From contig JBAXIO010000032.1 in assembly GCA_037138335.1 (NCBI GenBank), positions 1-24,590 on the forward strand: a DNA stretch of 24,590 nucleotides, read 5' to 3'. The notes beneath the pieces were generated by a model, which searched no databases, was not told where the DNA came from, and saw only the letters and a list, made by a program, of their open reading frames with translations. This document shows, piece after piece, positions 21,556-24,590 of the stretch (within the stretch, counting starts at the first letter, position 1; the number at the start of each line of letters is the position of its first letter). Origin of the DNA: CAIRDP01 sp037138335 (GTDB taxonomy: Bacteria > Bacteroidota > Bacteroidia > Bacteroidales > FEN-979). The translations under genes were made by a program, and so were the position numbers.

Positions 21556-23543
21556 TCCACATCCACCAGCGCCGTGCTGGTTTCAACCATCTGGTTCAGT
21601 TTTACATTTACTTTTCTGACAATGCCGTCTGAAGGAGCGCTTATCATGTTTTCCATTTTCATGGCTTCAATGATCAGCATTACTTTGCCTTTCTTCACTT
21701 CTTCACCTTCCTTTACATTGATCCTGGTTACTTTGCCTGGCATAGGGGAAGTAATATGGCCTCCCTCGAGGCCCAAAGCATCGAAAGATGAAGAAGAAAC
21801 AGTTTCGGTCAGAAGATCGGCCCTGTGCAAGGAATACAGGAATCCCCCTGCATTCACCCAGGCATGGTCGCCCTTGTCCTCCGACACAAATACTACATGG
21901 TCATGCCCGTTGATGGTAAAGGCCATACGGTTATTTTTCCAGCTGTCGATATTGCAATGGTACTGCTCTCCCTGGATTTCAAATATGAAGATGTTCTTTC
22001 CCTCCCGGCTGATCCTGACTGCAATTTCCCTGTCGTCGGATTTCAATACTATTTTCATCAGGTTGCGCCAATAACCTATCTGCTGCCATACTCCCGCATG
22101 CCCGCTGCCGGCCGACAGTGAATTGGTAAGGCTTGCCATGAGGTAACCGGCAAGGGGGACATACAATGGGAACTTTTCTTTTTCCGCTTCCATCCCTGCT
22201 ATCAGGCCCTGCAGATGCTCATCGCAGAACCTGGTGGAAATGGCATTGGAAACAAATGCCTCACTTTGCAGCAAGGTGATCAGGAAGGAAATGTTGGTCT
22301 TTATGCCGTGAATAATATAATCCTGCAATGCGCTTACCATGATCCTTGAAGCTTCTTCCCGGTTCTCCCCCCAAACCACGAGTTTGCTGATCATGGGGTC
22401 GAAAGAACTCTTGATCTCCATTCCTGCAACGATCCCTGTATCGATCCTGGTCCCGGGTATCCCCGGTTCTTTGTACAGGCTCATTTTCCCGGGAGAAGGC
22501 CGGAAGTTGTTCGAAGGATCCTCGGCATAGATCCTGCATTCAATGGCATGTCCTTTCTGCCTCACATCTTCCTGTTTTATCCTAATTGAATGACCCGCGG
22601 CAATCAGGATCTGTTCTTCAACGATGTCGATGCCAGTCACCATCTCGGTGACCGGATGCTCAACCTGGATGCGGGTATTCATCTCGAGGAAATAAAAATC
22701 AAGGTGCCTGTCGACCAGGAATTCAATCGTGCCTGCACTGGTGTAGCCTGCTTCTTTTCCTATCCTTACTGCAGCTGCGCACATTTTCCTGCGAACCTCG
22801 GGGCTGAGGGTGGGGGAGGGCGATTCTTCGATAATTTTCTGGTAACGCCTCTGTATCGAACATTCCCTCTCGAAAAGATGGATCACGTTCCCCTGCGTAT
22901 CACCCAGGATCTGCACTTCAATATGCCTTGGCTCTTCTATGTATTTTTCAATGTAAACCGTTTCATCCCCGAAGTAGGCTTTGGCCTGCCTTGCAGTGCT
23001 TTCAAGGGCTTCTTCGAGTTCTGAGGCTTCATGTACAATGCGCATCCCTTTCCCGCCGCCACCTGCGGCCGCTTTCAGTAAAACGGGGAACCCTATTTTT
23101 GGCGCGCTTGCAATGAGTTCTTTCGCAGGGCCTGTAATACCCTGCGTTATGGGGATATTAATCTTTCTGGCGAAATTCCTGGCCTCTATCTTGTTCCCCA
23201 TGATCTTCATTGCCCCTGCATCCGGACCGATGAAAATGATCCCCGCATCATGGCAGGCCTGCACAAACAGCGGGTTCTCGGCAAGAAAGCCATAACCGGG
23301 ATGAATGGCCCCGGCCCCTGACTTCAATGCGACCTCAATGATCTTCGGAATATTAAGGTAGGTTTCACTGAGCTCCGAATGTCCTATACAGTAAGCTTCG
23401 TCGGCATGGCTCACATGCAGGGAATCGTGATCGATCTCAGAGTAAACCGCAACCGTATGTATCCCCATCCGTTTCGCCGTGCGGATTATGCGGCAGGCGA
23501 TCTCGCCGCGGTTGGCGATCAGTATCTTGTGTATTTGTTTCAT
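21540..23543 (-). CDS. liuD: Biotin carboxylase/biotin carrier subunit, methylcrotonyl-CoA carboxylase type
   Basis: Protein of 667 residues. The N-terminal biotin carboxylase (about 1-450) has KILIANRGEIACRIIRTAKRMG, the ATP-grasp glycine loop AAAGGGGKGMR and EMNTRIQVEHPVTEMVTG. A middle domain links to a C-terminal biotinyl domain (about 595-665) with the biotin-accepting Lys629 in EAMKMEN. It uses ATP and bicarbonate to carboxylate biotin, which a separate carboxyltransferase then uses. Length and the fused carrier match alpha subunits of methylcrotonyl-, propionyl- or geranyl-CoA carboxylase; the adjacent LiuC-like hydratase and HMG-CoA lyase favour methylcrotonyl-CoA. The beta subunit is not in the window. 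The gene start is 149 bases after the hydratase stop. Confidence 0.9.
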   Translation of the reverse strand: MKQIHKILIANRGEIACRIIRTAKRMGIHTVAVYSEIDHDSLHVSHADEAYCIGHSELSETYLNIPKIIEVALKSGAGAIHPGYGFLAENPLFVQACHDAGIIFIGPDAGAMKIMGNKIEARNFARKINIPITQGITGPAKELIASAPKIGFPVLLKAAAGGGGKGMRIVHEASELEEALESTARQAKAYFGDETVYIEKYIEEPRHIEVQILGDTQGNVIHLFERECSIQRRYQKIIEESPSPTLSPEVRRKMCAAAVRIGKEAGYTSAGTIEFLVDRHLDFYFLEMNTRIQVEHPVTEMVTGIDIVEEQILIAAGHSIRIKQEDVRQKGHAIECRIYAEDPSNNFRPSPGKMSLYKEPGIPGTRIDTGIVAGMEIKSSFDPMISKLVVWGENREEASRIMVSALQDYIIHGIKTNISFLITLLQSEAFVSNAISTRFCDEHLQGLIAGMEAEKEKFPLYVPLAGYLMASLTNSLSAGSGHAGVWQQIGYWRNLMKIVLKSDDREIAVRISREGKNIFIFEIQGEQYHCNIDSWKNNRMAFTINGHDHVVFVSEDKGDHAWVNAGGFLYSLHRADLLTETVSSSSFDALGLEGGHITSPMPGKVTRINVKEGEEVKKGKVMLIIEAMKMENMISAPSDGIVRKVNVKLNQMVETSTALVDVEKDEG

Positions 23544-23692
23544 GGTTTCTTTTTCGTGATTCGCTCGAATCTTTGCAACGCGGCTACGGTTCTGTTATTT
23601 GCACTAATTGTTTATTTCAGTTGCGTGCTCATTTCGGCTTCGCCGGACGTTCACCTGATGCCGCTTTTGCAAAATGCTTCGCTAATCTTACA
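23544..23692. other. Intergenic element with two perfect hairpins
   Basis: The gap holds no gene but has hairpins GATTCG-CT-CGAATC (23558-23571) and CGGC-TTC-GCCG (23635-23645), plus GCAAAATGCTTCGC near 23668. It looks like an intergenic dispersed repeat or an mRNA-processing element between two co-transcribed genes. No T-run follows, so it is not a typical terminator. Confidence 0.35.
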
Positions 23693-24484
23693 TCATTTCT
23701 TCACCCATCGCGGTTTTCGTTTCTCAAGGAATGCATTCATCCCTTCCTGGCCTTCTTCCGACGCCCTGATCTCGGCGATCATCCGGGCTGTAAAGTCAAT
23801 GGCTTCTTTCAAAGTCAGGCTGTTGGAGACCTGGTCGATAAGCCTTTTGCAATGGCTCATCGCGGCCGGACCGCTGCTTTTCAGCTGTTCAATGACAGCC
23901 TGCACAAATGCATCAAGTTCCGGGGCCGGGAGTGAACGGTTCACCAGACCATACTTTTCGGCTTCCTTTCCGGAAATTCTCCGTCCTGTCAGCATCAGTT
24001 CCCTGGAGCCGCATTCTCCGACCCTCTTGATCACGTAAGGGGAAATGCAGGCCGGGACAATTCCGATCTTAACTTCCGAAAGGGAAAACACCGCATCGTC
24101 GCTGCAATACGCCATATCGCAGGCCGAAAGCAAGCCGTTGGCGCCCCCCAGCACAGAACCATGCGCGATGGCAACTGTGGGTTTGGGGCAGCTGTAAATA
24201 GTATAAAAACACTCAGCCAGGTACAGGCTTTCCTGGTAGTTTTTCTCAAAGGAATTACCTGCCACGTCTTTCATCCAGTTCAGGTCAACCCCTGCACAGA
24301 AACTTTTTCCGTTTCCCCTGAGGATAATGCAGACCACATCGTCCCTGTGCTTTATCCCTGTAAACACATCGGTAAGCTCCTGCAGCATGGTTTCATTGAA
24401 GGCATTGTGTTTTTCGGGCCTGTTCAGGCGTATAGTGAGTACGCCATCCGCAGTAACAGTTTCAATCGTTTTGTAGTTGTTCAT
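23693..24484 (-). CDS. liuC: Methylglutaconyl-CoA hydratase (LiuC-type enoyl-CoA hydratase)
   Basis: Protein of 263 residues of the crotonase family, full length. It would add water to 3-methylglutaconyl-CoA to give HMG-CoA. The oxyanion-hole segments are SFCAGVDL (62-68) and HGSVLGGANGL (108-118). The catalytic Glu137 lies in FSLSEVKIGIVPACISPYV, which is close to the FALSEVRLGLVPAVISPYV pattern of proteobacterial LiuC; like LiuC it lacks the second Glu that ordinary enoyl-CoA hydratases have in GGGCEL (here GGANGL). Placement before a methylcrotonyl-CoA-carboxylase-like subunit and an HMG-CoA lyase supports the assignment. A general enoyl-CoA hydratase is the main alternative. No Shine-Dalgarno is seen before the ATG. 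Confidence 0.85.
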   Translation of the reverse strand: MNNYKTIETVTADGVLTIRLNRPEKHNAFNETMLQELTDVFTGIKHRDDVVCIILRGNGKSFCAGVDLNWMKDVAGNSFEKNYQESLYLAECFYTIYSCPKPTVAIAHGSVLGGANGLLSACDMAYCSDDAVFSLSEVKIGIVPACISPYVIKRVGECGSRELMLTGRRISGKEAEKYGLVNRSLPAPELDAFVQAVIEQLKSSGPAAMSHCKRLIDQVSNSLTLKEAIDFTARMIAEIRASEEGQEGMNAFLEKRKPRWVKK

Positions 24485-24527
24485 CTCTTAATGTTTTCGA
24501 ACAATTTACCTTAATATCCGTCTTCCG

Positions 24528-24590
24528 ATCCAGTCATCCAGTCATCCAGTCATCCAGTTATCCAGTTATCCAGTTATCCAGTCCTCCAGT
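24528..24590. repeat. 8-bp tandem repeat ATCCAGTY
   Basis: ATCCAGTC three times, then ATCCAGTT three times, then ATCCAGTC and a CTCCAGT variant: about eight copies at an exact 8-bp step, running off the window end. Same unit as in 21487-21520. It lies upstream of the hydratase gene. Confidence 0.85.

Noticed and set aside
24528..24590. Regular short repeats as a CRISPR array (also 21434-21555)
   Set aside because: Units are 7-8 bp and contiguous, without 25-40 bp spacers, and no cas genes are present.

Overview
The window looks like a chromosome segment from an uncultured or little-studied member of the Bacteroidetes, probably close to Bacteroidales. Visible support: a C-terminal type IX secretion sorting domain, -7 boxes of the TAnnTTTG type, almost no Shine-Dalgarno sequences, large secreted glycoside hydrolases of families GH2 and GH35, and an HMG-CoA lyase of the Bacteroidetes type. 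Species cannot be told from the sequence alone.

Region 1 (1-3536) is the accessory part and the most interesting. A tyrosine recombinase gene (2047-3258, minus) is followed in the same direction by an AT-rich array of short genes for secreted or membrane proteins (552-145, 1127-714, 1646-1164). Imperfect inverted repeats built like integron attC sites separate them. For each of the two complete units, the bases at the start of the unit are the reverse complement of the outer arm of the repeat at its end. That is the mark left when a circular gene cassette with its own recombination site is inserted at G^TT. The recombinase, however, has XerC/D-like spacing and lacks the insertion that defines integron integrases. 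It also carries an extra N-terminal domain and points the same way as the cassettes. I read this as a candidate non-canonical integron. A 65-bp tandem repeat lies just upstream of the recombinase gene.

Region 2 (3537-9852) holds cell-envelope genes: a large secreted TPR protein, a secreted Asp-box beta-propeller protein exported by the type IX system, an outer-membrane beta-barrel protein and the mechanosensitive channel MscL. Region 3 (9853-15805) is a galactoside-utilisation locus: a secreted GH2 beta-galactosidase diverges from an MFS transporter, which is followed by a secreted GH35 beta-galactosidase. A large imperfect palindrome separates the last two, and a bidirectional terminator closes the locus.

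Region 4 (15814-24590) runs entirely on the minus strand and is mainly a branched-chain acyl-CoA (leucine) degradation cluster. In transcription order it encodes a LiuC-type methylglutaconyl-CoA hydratase, a biotin carboxylase/biotin-carrier subunit of methylcrotonyl-CoA carboxylase type, an HMG-CoA-lyase-like protein without the catalytic cysteine, an HMG-CoA lyase, an acyl-CoA dehydrogenase, and a large repeat-rich exported protein of unknown role. The carboxyltransferase partner is not in the window and may lie beyond base 24590. Short 7/8-bp tandem repeats built on CCCAGTA/ATCCAGT/ATCCCGT fill several intergenic gaps and in places run into the last codons of genes. No rRNA, tRNA or CRISPR array was found.
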